From Gnetum montanum (Eukaryota > Streptophyta > Gnetopsida > Gnetales > Gnetaceae), in assembly GCA_015680685.1 (NCBI GenBank), contig MNCI01004113.1, positions 631,129 to 695,128 of the forward strand: a stretch of 64,000 nt of DNA, given 5' to 3'. Below the pieces are notes generated by a model. The model saw nothing but the letters and a program-made list of their open reading frames with translations. It had not been told where the DNA came from and ran no database searches. The position numbers and the translations under genes are program-made. Below are positions 10,700 through 21,959 of the stretch, in pieces (the stretch's first letter is position 1; every line of letters begins with the position of its first letter).

Positions 10700-11560
10700 A
10701 ATTTTTCCAAGTGCTACACTATCTATGCTGCCCATTGTAATGAAAAATGACATGAACACTTAGAAAATTTTGTAGTTTGGCATGCTACACTGTCTACACT
10801 GCATAATGTAGCAAAGCGTAGCACTCATTTTCCATGAATTCTGTCAAAAAACTGAAGACATCACTTTGGGATTCAGTGAGGCAAGCAACTTCAACATCTA
10901 GCTGGTACATCTTTCATGTTGAGAGAGCCTGATATCTCCTGGCTTCATTCTGGACAACTTTTGGCATAGGTACCTCTGCTATGTTGTGCTACGCTGCACA
11001 GTATAGCATAGTGTAACACCTTATTTTGAGAAAATTTTAATCCAACTTGCCATACTTTGCCATGGGACCTTGATCGTGATCTGAGAACAAAGTAGGACAA
11101 GCAGCCTTGGAGGTCGAAGACTTGTCAAATGCACCTTCTATGTTTGCTTCAACACTCAGAAAAATTTTAGCCTGCTACACTGTCTATGTTGTGTAGTTTA
11201 GCGGAGCATAATAGGTTCAAACATAGAAAATTTTTTGAACTATTTTGTTCATCCCGAACAATTTTGACAACTCCTAGCCTAGCATCGTGGTGGACTGGAA
11301 ACCGGGACATGTGTCAAGCTAGGCAAGCTAGAGAGTGTAGCAAACTTGACGACCCAGAAGATAGAAAATTTGCTGAAATGTTTAGTCCACTCTCAGTGTC
11401 CCTTTTGTGCAAACTGGCCTTAAAAATGGATGCTATGTTGGCTGTGCTGAAGAGCGTAGCAAACAAGCTCAGAGAAAGCTTTGTAGATGTTAGGACTTCC
11501 AGGGTGCCATGCTATCTGCATGACCTAGCGTGAAACCACACTTGGAGAAATTTTGCCTAG
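10700..11560. repeat. Dispersed GCTACACTGTCTA / GTAGC modules
   Basis: At 10,720, 10,780, 10,990 and 11,175 there are modules of the form GCTACACTGTCTA followed by TGTAG and AGCGTAGC, some preceded by ACACTTAGAAAATTTT-like sequence. Their spacing is irregular (60-200 bp). They are probably U3 enhancer-like repeats of element A. Confidence 0.5.
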
Positions 11561-11570
11561 GTCTCAATGC

Positions 11571-13185
11571 TAAGGTCTTTATTTCTTTAGGTAGGGTACT
11601 TTATACATAAAGGATTATGATTATTGTTCTAATATGACTAAATATTTATTAAACAATTTTTTTCTTTATGAACTTCAAGATTCTTATTATCATTTGGAGT
11701 TTCTTCTATTGACATTTCTTCTTCCCTAAGGTGCTTACTTAACATCCTTTATTTCTTTGATTTGCAATATCCAAGTAACATAATCTAAATTCTGTTAGTG
11801 TTATGTTAGATAAACTTTATAAATTCTATGAAAGGTTTCAAGCACAGAGGAGTATTGTAAGATTCCATGGTTATGTAATTCAAAATAGAGTTTGAAACTT
11901 TGGTACTAGACTTTGGTAAGATGGTCTCCTTGGAGGAGAATTTGGTAGGCATTAGCAGTCAAATCCATTGATTGTGTAGTGACCATTATATAAGCAACAA
12001 ATAAGAGAAGAAAGTAATGAGAGTAACAAAAATCCCTAGAATATGGTAACAATAATAAATAAAATATGAGTTCTAATAATTTCATAAAAAACTATAAGTA
12101 TAGAAATGTAACTTTTGCCTCATATAATTTTAGTTTTACTTTATGAAGTGTTTGATAAACATTCCATTTTTAACTTATCTGTGAGATAATATAAATCTTA
12201 ACTAACCTTAATTTTTATGTTAAACACTTATTAAAAGCTTAGAAAAACTGATTCTTACATGTACCTTACTACAAAACCTTTGTATAAGCACTTCTAGCAT
12301 GTTTAGCTGTGCTTTGGGATATAGAATTTATCAACATGCCAAGAGTAGTAAAGTAAACTAAAAGCAAAACTTACAAGTTTAAAGAAATAAAAAGCTAAAC
12401 CTTTCTCTTAAATATATCTATGTGATGAGATACAATGTGCTATTTGTACTATAATACTTTTCTTCTTAAATGTGTTGAAGTAAGAGAGTCCAAGTATCTA
12501 AGTTCTGGACTATTTATTTGTAATATTTGTGTGTATGTATATGTTAGGGTGGTGTAGGGATGGGAGTGATTGTTTCTTACTCTATACAATGAGAAGTAAC
12601 TAAACTAAAATTTTTGGATGGTTATGTAGTTACAACATGGGGAAAACCATTGAATTGATCATTGATCATATTAGTAATGATTGTATGGTAGGCTTACCTT
12701 TCTAAGCCTCTAAACTTTTAGACATTTGGATTTCTAGACATCTAGAATGTCTATACCTCTAAGCCACTTAATCTTAGGATCCTCAAGTTTTAGTGTTATT
12801 GTATCTTTGTACTTTTAAGCATTGAGACTTCTAAGTTTTTGGGTAATTGATGGAATCTTTAATAAGATTTAAAAATTGTGATTAGAGTTTAGCCTCAATT
12901 CTAGGATTAGTTCAAAGTACAAATGATAGATTTTAATGTCTTATAGTTAATAGGACTAATGAGCAAATTTCCATTGAAGATACATGTAGAAATGAAAGTG
13001 TGAAGATGCTATTTTTGATAAATATTAGATCAGTGATGCTAAAACTAATGTATGCATTAATAAAAACATTAGCATTAGTAATAGAAGAAAAATAACTATG
13101 CAAAGACTAGCATAGACATTAAAGAGGACATGATGGAGCATTGGGAAAGCTATTAGTATTTGAATAGCTCTCACTAATAGTGATG
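11571..13185. other. AT-rich spacer, no gene seen
   Basis: About 1.6 kb of AT-rich sequence with no reading frame, LTR end or tandem array that I can support on either strand. Confidence 0.6.
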
Positions 13186-13190
13186 GTGAT
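13186..13190. repeat. Target-site duplication GTGAT, left copy (element B)
   Basis: GTGAT directly precedes the 5' LTR and recurs directly after the 3' LTR (25,340-25,344). The exact match at both ends fixes the limits of element B. Confidence 0.85.
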
Positions 13191-13216
13191 TAATGATTAA
13201 TGATTTGGGTTGCTTT

Positions 13217-13272
13217 GATATCAGATATCCAATATTAGAGCCTCGATATCAGATACCCAATATTAGAGCCCA
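13217..13272 (+). repeat. Two 28-bp GATATC-rich units in the LTR U3
   Basis: Units at 13,217-13,244 and 13,245-13,272 start GATATCAGATA and contain CCAATATTAGAGCC. The 3' LTR has only one equivalent unit (24,511-24,538). In both LTRs the last unit starts exactly 72 bp before the TATA box. Confidence 0.85.
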
Positions 13273-13316
13273 AGAAGTGATGTCGAATATCCGATATCGT
13301 TTCCTCCGTGCCAGCC

Positions 13317-13324
13317 TATAAATA
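13317..13324 (+). promoter_or_regulatory. LTR TATA box (element B, 5' LTR)
   Basis: TATAAATA in the context AGCCTATAAATACAACAC, conserved in the 3' LTR at 24,583-24,590. Confidence 0.8.
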
Positions 13325-14074
13325 CAACACTTGAATGCATGATTTGGAGATAGTTTTTGTTATTAGTTTTTGATAGCTTTTCTTAGATTTCTAATTTCAA
13401 TTTCTGTTATTGCCAGTACATGTTTGCAATATGATGTTTGTGATTGTATGACATCCTTATTTGAGTGGGACGTACTTGGACATGTTACATGATTAGAAAT
13501 AAAGATTGAGATTACCTCCATCATTACAACATCCACTTAGATTTATTATTAATTTAACTATTTAGTTATTTACTATTTTATTTAGTTAATGTTTTCACTT
13601 ATTGCTATTTACTATTACTATCATTGAGCGGAATGAGTACCACTTAGTCATGAGCGCTTAAGTGTAATTACTTGGTAACCCAACAGTGTATTGTTTAGCA
13701 AGCCTAGTGACGTATGCTTGGCAATCCCAGTGGTAGTTATAAAACGTCTAAGGCATGTATGGATGATTGGGGATGGATACTCATTGCACATAGGCTATTT
13801 TAGATTTGATTTTCCATTGTTCGTTAGCGTAATTAATTAATATTTTTATCGTCATTAGGAGTAGCATAGGGTTAGACAACAGGATCATATGCCTCACTTT
13901 GGACTAAACCATACGTGACCAAGCTACCACTAGTCCAAGTGGCAAGATAACAAACTATAATCAAAGCATAATGATTTAGATGCACAACTAGTTCCATCCT
14001 AGAATTCGATTAGATCATGCATGAATGCTTGTGATTCGTATGGTTGGGCATAGGGGTACCTTGCTGCTCGTCAT

Positions 14075-14092
14075 TGGTGTCATTGTTGGGGA
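14075..14092 (+). promoter_or_regulatory. Primer binding site, tRNA-Asp type, decayed
   Basis: TGGTGTCATTGTTGGGGA lies one base after the 5' LTR. It differs from the plant Athila/Tat-type site TGGCGCCGTTGCCGGGGA at five positions, all C-to-T or G-to-A, consistent with cytosine deamination. Confidence 0.8.
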
Positions 14093-14223
14093 TGGTGCTA
14101 GTTATCTAGATTAGTTATATTATACTCAATCACTGTAATCACATTAATAATATATCTCTAAAAAAATATTAAATCACACACATAATTTACTAGAAATAAT
14201 GTTTCCTTTACAAGAGAGCAATA

Positions 14224-16560
14224 ATGCCTAGTATAACAAAAACATTCATTAAAGAACTAATGAGATATATGGAGAAGAATATTGGGGGTGACCAACCTTA
14301 TGTAAGGGTTTATTATGTTCATGACTACTCTAATGACACTCAAAGACTACATTCAGCTAAGGCAAAAAACCCTAGAGGAGATGAAGTTAGTCCTGGACTA
14401 GAGGAGGCCTCAAGGCCTAGGGCCTTCTCGAAATCTAGAAAGGATAAATCAAGGGAACCTAGGGAACACTATAGAAGCCATGGAAATCCTTCTAGTTCCA
14501 CATCTTCCTCTCCCCTTTCAACTTTTAGTTTTGACGAAGATGAACATAGGTATGAAGATCAGGCTCCAGTAAAGGGTTGGAATAGAAACAAAAATCGAAC
14601 TCATAGGAATACTCAAAATGTCAAAATTAACATAGGCAAAATCATCACAATCAACTGAATAGAAATTTTCATCACGGCATGTCCAATGACGATGAACCCT
14701 TTTTGGCCACTAAGAGCCTAATGTAGATCACAAAGGAATTAAGATCTCTCACAGGCATCACAAAGAAAATCACCTACCCAGGCTTGATATGAATAATATC
14801 TCTAAGTTTGCAAGAGGCTATGATTTAGATCCACAAAATCATTTACAAGTCTTCCATGATGCCTATGTCTCATACAACATTGAAAGTGGGTGGAAAAAGC
14901 TTAAGCTCTTTCCTAGGACACTATTTGATAGAGCTGAAGTGTGGTATAGATTGTTGAAACCAAATTTAATTTGATGGTGGTCCACAATATTGGAACTCTT
15001 CAATGAGAAATACTAGACTTATGCGAGGGTGTCCAACCTGAGGAGAAAAATCCAAGGATGGAGATAAGAACAACATGAACCCTTGGGCATGGCCTTGGAT
15101 AGATATTATTCCCTATTGAATATATGCTCATGCCATGGATTCTCTGAGGAAAGGTAGATTTTTCACGTCATAGATGGGCTACATAATGAAACCAGGGAGA
15201 TCCTTGAGATGTATGCCCTAGGTCAATTATACGACCTACAAACCCGTCAGATTTGAGAGCTAATCAAGCATGTGGCAAAAGAAGATGGAGAGCTACGTAA
15301 ATGGGAGAATGTTGAGAAACATCACTGGGACCCAAATATTCAAATGAAAGAGGTCCATATCTATGATAGGGAAAAAGAGGCTACTCTTAATAAGGTGATT
15401 CTACAATGAACCTTGCTAATACAGAAGTCTATTAATGAACTTAAAGTAAAGTTTACTAGGATGTTAGAATGGATATATGAAAACATTACAACTCTCATTG
15501 AGATAGTCGAGAAGAAGATCATGTAACGCAAACTAGGTGATCACAATAAACAAAGGATATAGAACCAAGAAACAGTTAGGAACACTTTTTAGTAAACAAG
15601 AAAAATGGTTGAAGAAAGTAAGGCTATAGACTCAACCACAGACAAAGATCATGCATGTGACATTTGCATATATGACCATCCAAAGGGCCATTGTTCGATC
15701 TTGTTGCATCTACATGAGCATTGGGCAGGTGCATTAAACTTGAAGTTTGTACAGAAGCACATGCCTAGGAGATTTCCTTTCCTACACAGTAATTATAGAT
15801 AGCCCCACAACTAATCATATTATCCTAGGGGGACTTATTACCAGCCTCAACACATTCATTAAATGCAGTGGCAACAACCATAGTCATGGGGGAGGCCATC
15901 ACCAAATCAGCCCTATCTTTCTTATCTTCCAAAACCACATGGATATTATGTTCAACACCCTATTTCCCCAACTAGTTCTATGTTCTCTTCTTCAAATCGC
16001 CACTATTGCTCTCCAGAGTACCATTAACCCATGACATCCCTTGAAGGATCACCACCTCGTGTCTATTACCATCCATCCTACCCTTGCTATTCTCATACTC
16101 CACCTCATTACATGCCACTGCCAATGACATAGGAAGGTTTAACACCACAATATCAACAAATGAATGCGACTTGTGCTATGAATGTGCATAGACATGTTGA
16201 TACTTGTGGGTCCCCACCGCAAACTTGAAAACATTCCTTCTTTAGGAAAGTCGCAGGCAGAAGCAAAACACTCATGGACTAACCACATTGTCTGAATCAA
16301 CACAATGCTAATTTGGTGTAATGCCTTCCTTTTCATCACCACTGTCCTCTGATCTTACACAAGGGCTACCATCCATTGTTACTCCAATTCCAAACCCAAA
16401 TAATGAATTTATAAGCATGGGAAGACCAAAAAATCCATGCATACCATATCATGATCAAGGGTGCAATCGTGAGCTACACATTTGCCACATTACCACACCT
16501 CATACCTTGACCCACCATACATTTAACAATTTGGTGTGTGATCAATGATTTGTCTACCTA
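14224..16560 (+). pseudogene. Gag remnant of element B
   Basis: The start at 14,224 opens 144 codons of charged, Ser/Arg-rich sequence. The capsid core follows at 14,789-15,540, with NHLQVFHDAYVSYNIE, KLKLFPRTLFDRAEVWY and, past a stop, a WW-x-L---F-EKY equivalent, as in Retrotrans_gag. The same FHDA...LKLFP pattern is found in the gag of element C. A zinc knuckle, CDICIYDHPKGHC (15,656-15,694), has spacing C-x2-C-x3-H-x4-C. A Pro/Tyr/Gln-rich tail runs to about 16,100, and a last open piece (16,321-16,548) has no known motif. Many in-frame stops, mostly TAG and TGA, show that it is dead. Confidence 0.8.
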
Positions 16561-17062
16561 ACCACTACAACATTAAAAGACATCTAGTGGCTTGGGAATG
16601 AACAATTACCAATGTTTCATACATGCATGGATCATATTTACCTGCTTATTAATTCTTCTCATGGCCAAATGTTTAGTCATGGGGGATGCCCCCCATTATA
16701 ATCTTCAAGATTCATAAGTGTTTTCCATCTCTTAGTTTTACATTTTTTTGTCAATTTCTTATTTCTTAACACACTTTTTCTGATTCCTTCCAACGTTTTC
16801 TATTTTGTTGTTTTCATTTTCTTTATTATGTAATCTTGCTTGTGAATAAAACAATCATGTAGCCAATTGAGCTGAGATTTTTTCTATGTTGTCGAGTCAT
16901 AAGGGATTGATTATTTGGATAGTGAGACCACGTCATCCATCTACTCATTCCATTAATAAGAGGTTATTGGTTTGGTCATAATGATATTCTTTTTTATTAT
17001 CCAACCTAAAAAGAATTCATAATCATTGTGCTTGGACTAAAGAGTAAAGAATTAAGGGGGAA
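16561..17062. other. AT-rich segment, no gene seen
   Basis: No coding frame is supported. It contains TTTAGTCATGGGGGATG at about 16,671, which resembles the pre-LTR G-rich tract of this family (AATCATGGGGGTA at 24,480) but is not followed by an LTR start. Confidence 0.5.
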
Positions 17063-17278
17063 TGTCAAGGGTATGACATCTAGGGGATTTGTGGATTCTC
17101 TTTGGCCACTTCTATATGTCATATCATGTTGCTTTAGTTGTAATTATATCCTTGTAGATCTAATGAAAAATGGAAGTAAAAGTATCATAAAAAGGCACTG
17201 AATAATTTATGTAGGTCCCATTGGAAAGACATGTACCCATGCTTAAAGGTTGGTGGCTTCTTAGTACCTCCAAGAAAA

Positions 17279-17298
17279 AAACAACAACAACAACAACA
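17279..17298 (+). repeat. (CAA)n microsatellite
   Basis: ACAACAACAACAACAACA within an otherwise non-repetitive AT-rich stretch. Confidence 0.85.
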
Positions 17299-18045
17299 TG
17301 CAATAAATCAGATCCTCCCTTGGACAAAACACCAAGTGATGTTACTTCTTGCAACTATGATAGTTTTATGGTTATTAACTGAAGTGATGACATGATGCAA
17401 TGTCACTAAAATGTTGTTTGGACTTGGTTTGAATCTTGTAAAGAAGGGCTAATGATTACTTTCCCATTAATAACACATAAGGATTCATTGTGCTTATGGT
17501 AAGACACCTCATGTCCCAATTTTTGCAGTCCTTTCTACAATCCATCTCATCTTGCTATCCATATGATTCTAACTTGTGGTTTTGTGTAGCATAGAATTAT
17601 TATCTCAAACTGGTGATTTTCACATGTGTGTTTTGTTGCACAGGTATGCATTTCATTCAACCCCTTTAGTGCCTACGAACATTTTTAGGTGTGGTTATAT
17701 AAGGGCATCATAGGTTGGAGGCTGCTTTGGGGAAAATCCACTTGTGTAACTTTTGTGACTTGTTTGACACAACCACATAATTCTTCACCTTCCAAGCACT
17801 TAATTGTTAAATTTCATCATTTCCCTTATCATGTTATTGATCTATTCTACAATGTTGATTTAATGCCCTTTTTCTTGTATCTTCCAAAGCTTTAAACGTG
17901 GATGACTTCATCTTCTACCATTTTTGATGCCTCAATTTGATTTCCTACTAATCCCAAAACTATGAACCTAACCTCAAACCTTTCAACCAATCACAGGGCT
18001 TTATTTTCCATGCGTAGTTGCTCCATTTAATGCATATTCTTAGAC

Positions 18046-18125
18046 CTTGATATCAACTACCTGATATCAGGTCAACCTCGATGTCGGATACCCGATATTG
18101 GGTTGAGAAAAACCTATATATATGA
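18046..18125 (+). promoter_or_regulatory. GATATC / CCGATATTGG block plus TATA-like site
   Basis: GATATCAACTACCTGATATC and CGGATACCCGATATTGGG stand just upstream of CCTATATATATGATCC. The motif is shared with the U3 of element B (13,217-13,300) and of element C (35,740-35,815), although the surrounding sequence differs. Confidence 0.5.
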
Positions 18126-18303
18126 TCCGTGTGGTGGTCAAAAATCCATTATCTTCATTTGCATCTGGGGGAGTTTTTAAAATTTTCTCTCATGACTCAA
18201 AGCTCTATGCAACCAATTTCTACTTGCAATATTTGGATCTCTACTCCTATGATTCTCATACCAATTGAACTTATTTAACCTTTGAGTGTTCAAGTTAGTT
18301 GTG

Positions 18304-18397
18304 NNNNNNNNNNNNNNNNNNNNNNNNNNNNNNNNNNNNNNNNNNNNNNNNNNNNNNNNNNNNNNNNNNNNNNNNNNNNNNNNNNNNNNNNNNNNNN
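18304..18397. other. Assembly gap (94 N)
   Basis: Unknown bases. The open frames that appear to span this gap are artefacts. Confidence 0.99.
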
Positions 18398-20200
18398 ACT
18401 TGCATGAGAAACTTGTGTCAAATTTTCACAATTTTCTATCGCTCAAAAGGTATTATAAGGGTAAGAATGTTAAAAACCATAAGTTTTATAGTAAAACATC
18501 AATCATGGTAGTGCCAGAAACCTTAATTTTTCCACCCAAGGAACCATAACCATCATAATAAGCCACACATAAGGAAAAAGGAACTAATTGCGAAAGGTCA
18601 TAAAAGAAGATAGATACTTTTTGGGTATTTTTGTAACTTTTTCTAGTTCTACAATCATACGAGCTAAAGAACATAATGAAACTAAGACCATGATTAAGGT
18701 ATAAACCTATCAATGATACATAACAACACCTTAGTAACATCTGATCTTTGATTGATTGCAGATGGCTCTAAGAATAGGAACACATGGAGGACCTTCTCAG
18801 GGAGCATCCAAATGCCCAAGGGGTGGCAGAGGCTAGCAAGTTGAGCATGCAAAGCATGAAGAATACGAATCCCAATCATTTAGTATTCATTAAGAGGCTC
18901 TTTTGATAGGAAAATTGGTCTAAGAAGAGGATGTAGTTGTTGGCAACCGTTTGGGACGCGACCGCCAACGAGTGTCCTCGAACAGGATTTAGGTGCCTGC
19001 TGGTCTCTGGCAACACCAAGGCCCAGATACCTCCAAATAAACTCAGTAGTTAATGTGAGTATGTGTGTGTGCTGTTGCGGCGTGCGGTTGTGAGAAATGT
19101 AACGATTGCGTTGTGTGTAAACTACAAATGACTTACTTTAAAGAGATTCAGCCAACTTTGCCAAGTACTGTGAGTTCTTGAAAATTTCCTATTTTGTTCA
19201 ACTGCCTAGTCTACGCGGTCCTTATAATACCTACTTGTAACAAATAAAATTTTGCAAAAACATTTGAGCACAACTCCGCAATCTACTCCTAATTTTCCCC
19301 AGAGAAAGAGATAGTTCCACAAGAAAACTAGAAATAGAGCAAGATTCGATGGAAATAAGCAGAAAAGAAAAGAAAGCAGATTTGTGTAGACCTCAAATAT
19401 TTAAACAAGGTAAAATGACACGAGTAAACACTTCGCAATAAAGCTATCCCAAATTCAATATCTACGAATTGTTCAAACTTCCAAGGCTCAAACAAGCAAT
19501 ATCTTCAAGACAATCCTATTATGCTACCAAAAATTGCTGCGTAAACTACCACGTACGAGACTCCATTTTGACTAGATAATAGATGTCAACGATTGCATTC
19601 AAACAGAACCTTTAAAAGACTTGACAATTTCTGATTGAAATACCACGAGAATTCACTTTAAAGATAAAAAGAAGCTATTCTGGTCCCATCAAAATACCAA
19701 AGATTTTCTGAACCCTCTCGACTACTGAATTGTTCAACGGCGTGACTACAAACAGAGGCTCTCTTACAACAATCCCAATAGCAGTTCCCACACGTTGCAC
19801 AATAACGAAATTTACTACTAAAATGCTCTTAAGGCTTTTAAACACAAGCGCTTCTATGGCAAAATTTTAATAGAAATTTCTATCGGGCAACAAGAACAAT
19901 AAGAGCAATCTAAAAATCCCAAAATTACTTGCCAAGGATGATACTATCTAAACCACTAGCTAAACAATTTAAACAAAACAAAAAATGAAATGCATAACTC
20001 ACAGGACCATGACAAAGAGGCTGAAATCTTTACTCTAGCAAGCCATCTTACAAGCAATCGTCACAATTTCTTCTTTACAAAGCTCTTCTCAAGACCCCAA
20101 GTGTGTCTCCAAGTGAGAGCCCAAGTGCTAACTAGTAGCCTTCCAAAGTGTGATGTATGAGACCTCCCAAAAGTCCCAATGTGATCCCCCTTTTCTCCTT
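18398..20200. other. Unassigned segment between gap and minus-strand promoter-like site
   Basis: No supported gene. A GC-richer patch at 18,930-19,090 (CCGTTTGGGACGCGACC and nearby) stands out from the AT-rich surroundings and could be a leader or primer-site region. On the minus strand it would lie downstream of the TATA-like site at about 20,220. I see no gag or pol in it. Confidence 0.4.
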
Positions 20201-20212
20201 GACCCTTGAAGC

Positions 20213-20225
20213 CTTTTTATAGGGT
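20213..20225 (-). promoter_or_regulatory. Minus-strand TATA-like site CCCTATAAAAAGG
   Basis: The minus strand reads GGAACCCTATAAAAAGGC. Upstream of it on that strand (20,296-20,368) are repeated AAGTTAGGAGGTTACTTG units, matching the repeat-then-TATA layout of the other LTR promoters here. It may belong to a minus-strand LTR whose limits I cannot set. Confidence 0.45.
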
Positions 20226-20295
20226 TCCAAGGTAGGTAGGGAAGTTACATATTTAAAAATATCTCACCTAACTTCTCTCCCAAGTAACTTGGCCA

Positions 20296-20368
20296 ACCAA
20301 TTAGGAGATTACTTGCCCAACAAGTTAGGAGGTTACTTGCCCAACAAGTTAGGTAAGTTATTTGTCCA
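20296..20368 (-). repeat. ~24-bp tandem repeat, 3 copies, upstream of minus-strand TATA
   Basis: Units contain AATTAGGAGATTACTTGCCC, AAGTTAGGAGGTTACTTGCC and AAGTTAGGTAAGTTATTTG in succession, joined by CAAC. Confidence 0.75.
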
Positions 20369-20499
20369 TTTAATTAGGTGGGGGGGGTTATATGGTTAGG
20401 AGGTTACTCATAAAGTTAGGAGGAATTAATATTTGTACATATTATGAATATTGCCTTTGTAAGTAATTTGTTTAAATAAATCTAAAATCCCTAACCTAA

Positions 20500-20606
20500 T
20501 TTAATCTAATTTATTTTAAATTTGAAATTCTAAGTCTAATTTAATTTAATTTAAATTTTAAATTCTAAGTGTATTTTAATTTAATTTAAATTTTAAATTC
20601 TAAGTG
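20500..20606. repeat. AT-rich tandem repeat (TTTAATTTAAATTTTAAATTC)
   Basis: Two clear copies and one diverged copy of a roughly 38-bp unit containing TTTAAATTTTAAATTCTAAG and ending at the GTGTATTTT/GTGTCACT boundary. Confidence 0.75.
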
Positions 20607-20639
20607 TCACTAAGCTCTAAGATTTTATCATAAAAATAT

Positions 20640-21440
20640 AATATAATCTCCACCTTATTGGTGGTAGCGGTAGTTGATTTCATTTTTGCATCCCCGATAA
20701 TTGTAATTAAAATTCGGAATGACCCGAAATATGAGCCCGAAGGTGAAGCCACTAATCCTTCAACTGATTCAAAATATCTTCTCTGGCCAAAAATTGTTAC
20801 CAGCAACTGCCGCCACAGGAGAAGACTCAGCCGCCGTGTCAGGAAATGGTGCCGTGTGTTCCGTATGGATCTGTAATTGTTGTAACCTCTGCTTCTTGAA
20901 AATGCCCTGCAGTTTTGATCGTCCTCCAGTCGCGACGTCCTGCGCTCAGATCGGTGCGCAAACAGGCAACAACTTCAATGGCAAAGGCCAGATCGGTTCG
21001 AGTAGCGGTGCCCGCAGCAGATGCAACGATGGCGGCAGTAACAATGGTGGTCCTCGTCAAGGGTTTCAAGGCGCCAATCTAGGTTTTCTGGGTTTCCGTC
21101 TGTTGCAGATTCTTCAGGGTTTGATCACAGCTTTCCAGGTCTCAAACGTGATGTGTGTGACGGTGCTCACAGTGTTTGCGGTCCTCGTGATGCCCGTAGT
21201 GTTGGTCGTAGCGGCCCTGGCTTTTCTTTTGGTCGCGCTGGTGGTCGATCTTCCTTCGGTCGTACGCAGCCCACGCCGTCTTTTGGTCGCCTCTATCTGT
21301 TCCACCGCAACCTGCACCTCTTGCAGCCAAATCAACGTGGTGGCAAAGGTAGTAATCGTGGGCGCAACAGAGGCCCGACCCTGTCTTCCTCCACCGCCGC
21401 ATTTCGTTTCCGCTTTTGTCATTGCTGCTGCTGCGTTAGG
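20640..21440 (+). pseudogene. GC-rich coding-like island, possibly a gag nucleocapsid tail
   Basis: About 800 bp that are visibly GC-richer than everything around them, with few stops in several frames. One plus frame is open for 271 codons (20,719-21,534). Combining plus frames gives Gly/Asn/Arg-rich stretches such as GARSRCNDGGSNNGGPRQGF and GGKGSNRGRNRG, which resemble the basic nucleocapsid tail of a retrotransposon gag. No CCHC knuckle is evident, and the open minus frames (for example 21,114-21,422) show nothing recognisable. High GC alone lengthens open frames, so the coding status and strand are uncertain. Confidence 0.3.
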
Positions 21441-21959
21441 GAACCATCCTTTGATAATTTTACATGTTCAGTTGTTAGGTTCTTCACTTAGCCGATTTTC
21501 AATAATGCATTACCCATGGTGTTATCTATATTAACAGGGAGTATGCTCTTTCGTAGTAAATAATCCCCTCCTTAGTTTTTATTCCGATCTTTACTCAAGA
21601 ACAACTTGACATTTTAGTTCTAGTTTTCAAGAAGGCCTCAGCATCAAGATTGGCTTGCTTCCCATCAACTCACAATACTAAACTGCAAATTTACAACCAG
21701 GGATTGTGCTAATTTTGAACAAAATATTCCAACTGTTCCATGTAATGGCCAAATGTACCAATAGTAGTACCACTAGCCCCTATGTAAGGACAACACCCCA
21801 TGTTGTTCCAAAAATGCCTTGATGCCATTCAAGAAAAATCCATGTTGACCATGGTAATTGTGGAGATGAACTTTGTCTCGTGCATGGCATTCACCCCTAA
21901 ATTCATTCAGATGTAACTCCAGGCATCACCCTTATGATTGATTCATTTAGATAGTATCA
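21441..21959. other. AT-rich segment, no gene seen
   Basis: A transition from the GC-rich island to the extra ORF of element B. No motif is supported. Confidence 0.5.

Larger units (their letters stand above)
9617..11570 (-). mobile_element. 5' LTR of minus-strand gypsy element A (partial limits)
   Basis: The segment lies upstream of the TGGCGC primer site on the minus strand. It contains a TATA box (10,281-10,288), three 13-bp repeats 70 bp upstream of it, and a long U3-like part rich in GCTACGC motifs. The left limit near 9,617 is set by the primer site; the right limit is only guessed from the end of the motif cluster. No second copy is seen, because the other end of element A is cut by the LTR at 1-192. 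Confidence 0.45.
13191..14073 (+). repeat. 5' LTR of element B (883 bp)
   Basis: It starts TAATGATTAATGATTTGGG, which aligns without gaps to TGATGAGTCATGACTTGGG of the 3' LTR, and ends CTCGTCA. It is 28 bp longer than its partner because of one extra 28-bp unit upstream of the TATA box. Confidence 0.85.
17063..18303 (+). mobile_element. Possible LTR of a second family (start TGTCAAGGG), cut by assembly gap
   Basis: AATTAAGGGGGAA at 17,049-17,062 looks like a polypurine tract and is followed by TGTCAAGGGTATGACATC, a plausible LTR start. Near 18,046-18,107 there is a GATATC/CCGATATTGGG-rich block followed by CCTATATATATG (TATA-like), the same layout as in the LTRs of element B. The 3' limit falls in or beyond the gap at 18,304, and no second copy is seen, so the call is tentative. 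Confidence 0.35.

Noticed and set aside
16671-16690. Second polypurine tract and LTR junction at TTTAGTCATGGGGGATG
   Set aside because: It resembles the family's pre-LTR tract, but no TGATGAG start or LTR-like sequence follows.
18286-18549. Two plus-strand ORFs spanning the N run
   Set aside because: They exist only because N codons are read as X across the assembly gap.
20719-21534. 271-codon plus ORF taken as a host gene
   Set aside because: It is open mainly because the island is GC-rich. Its hydrophobic stretch and Gly/Asn-rich part match no family I know, and another frame looks equally coding. It is kept only as a low-confidence island.
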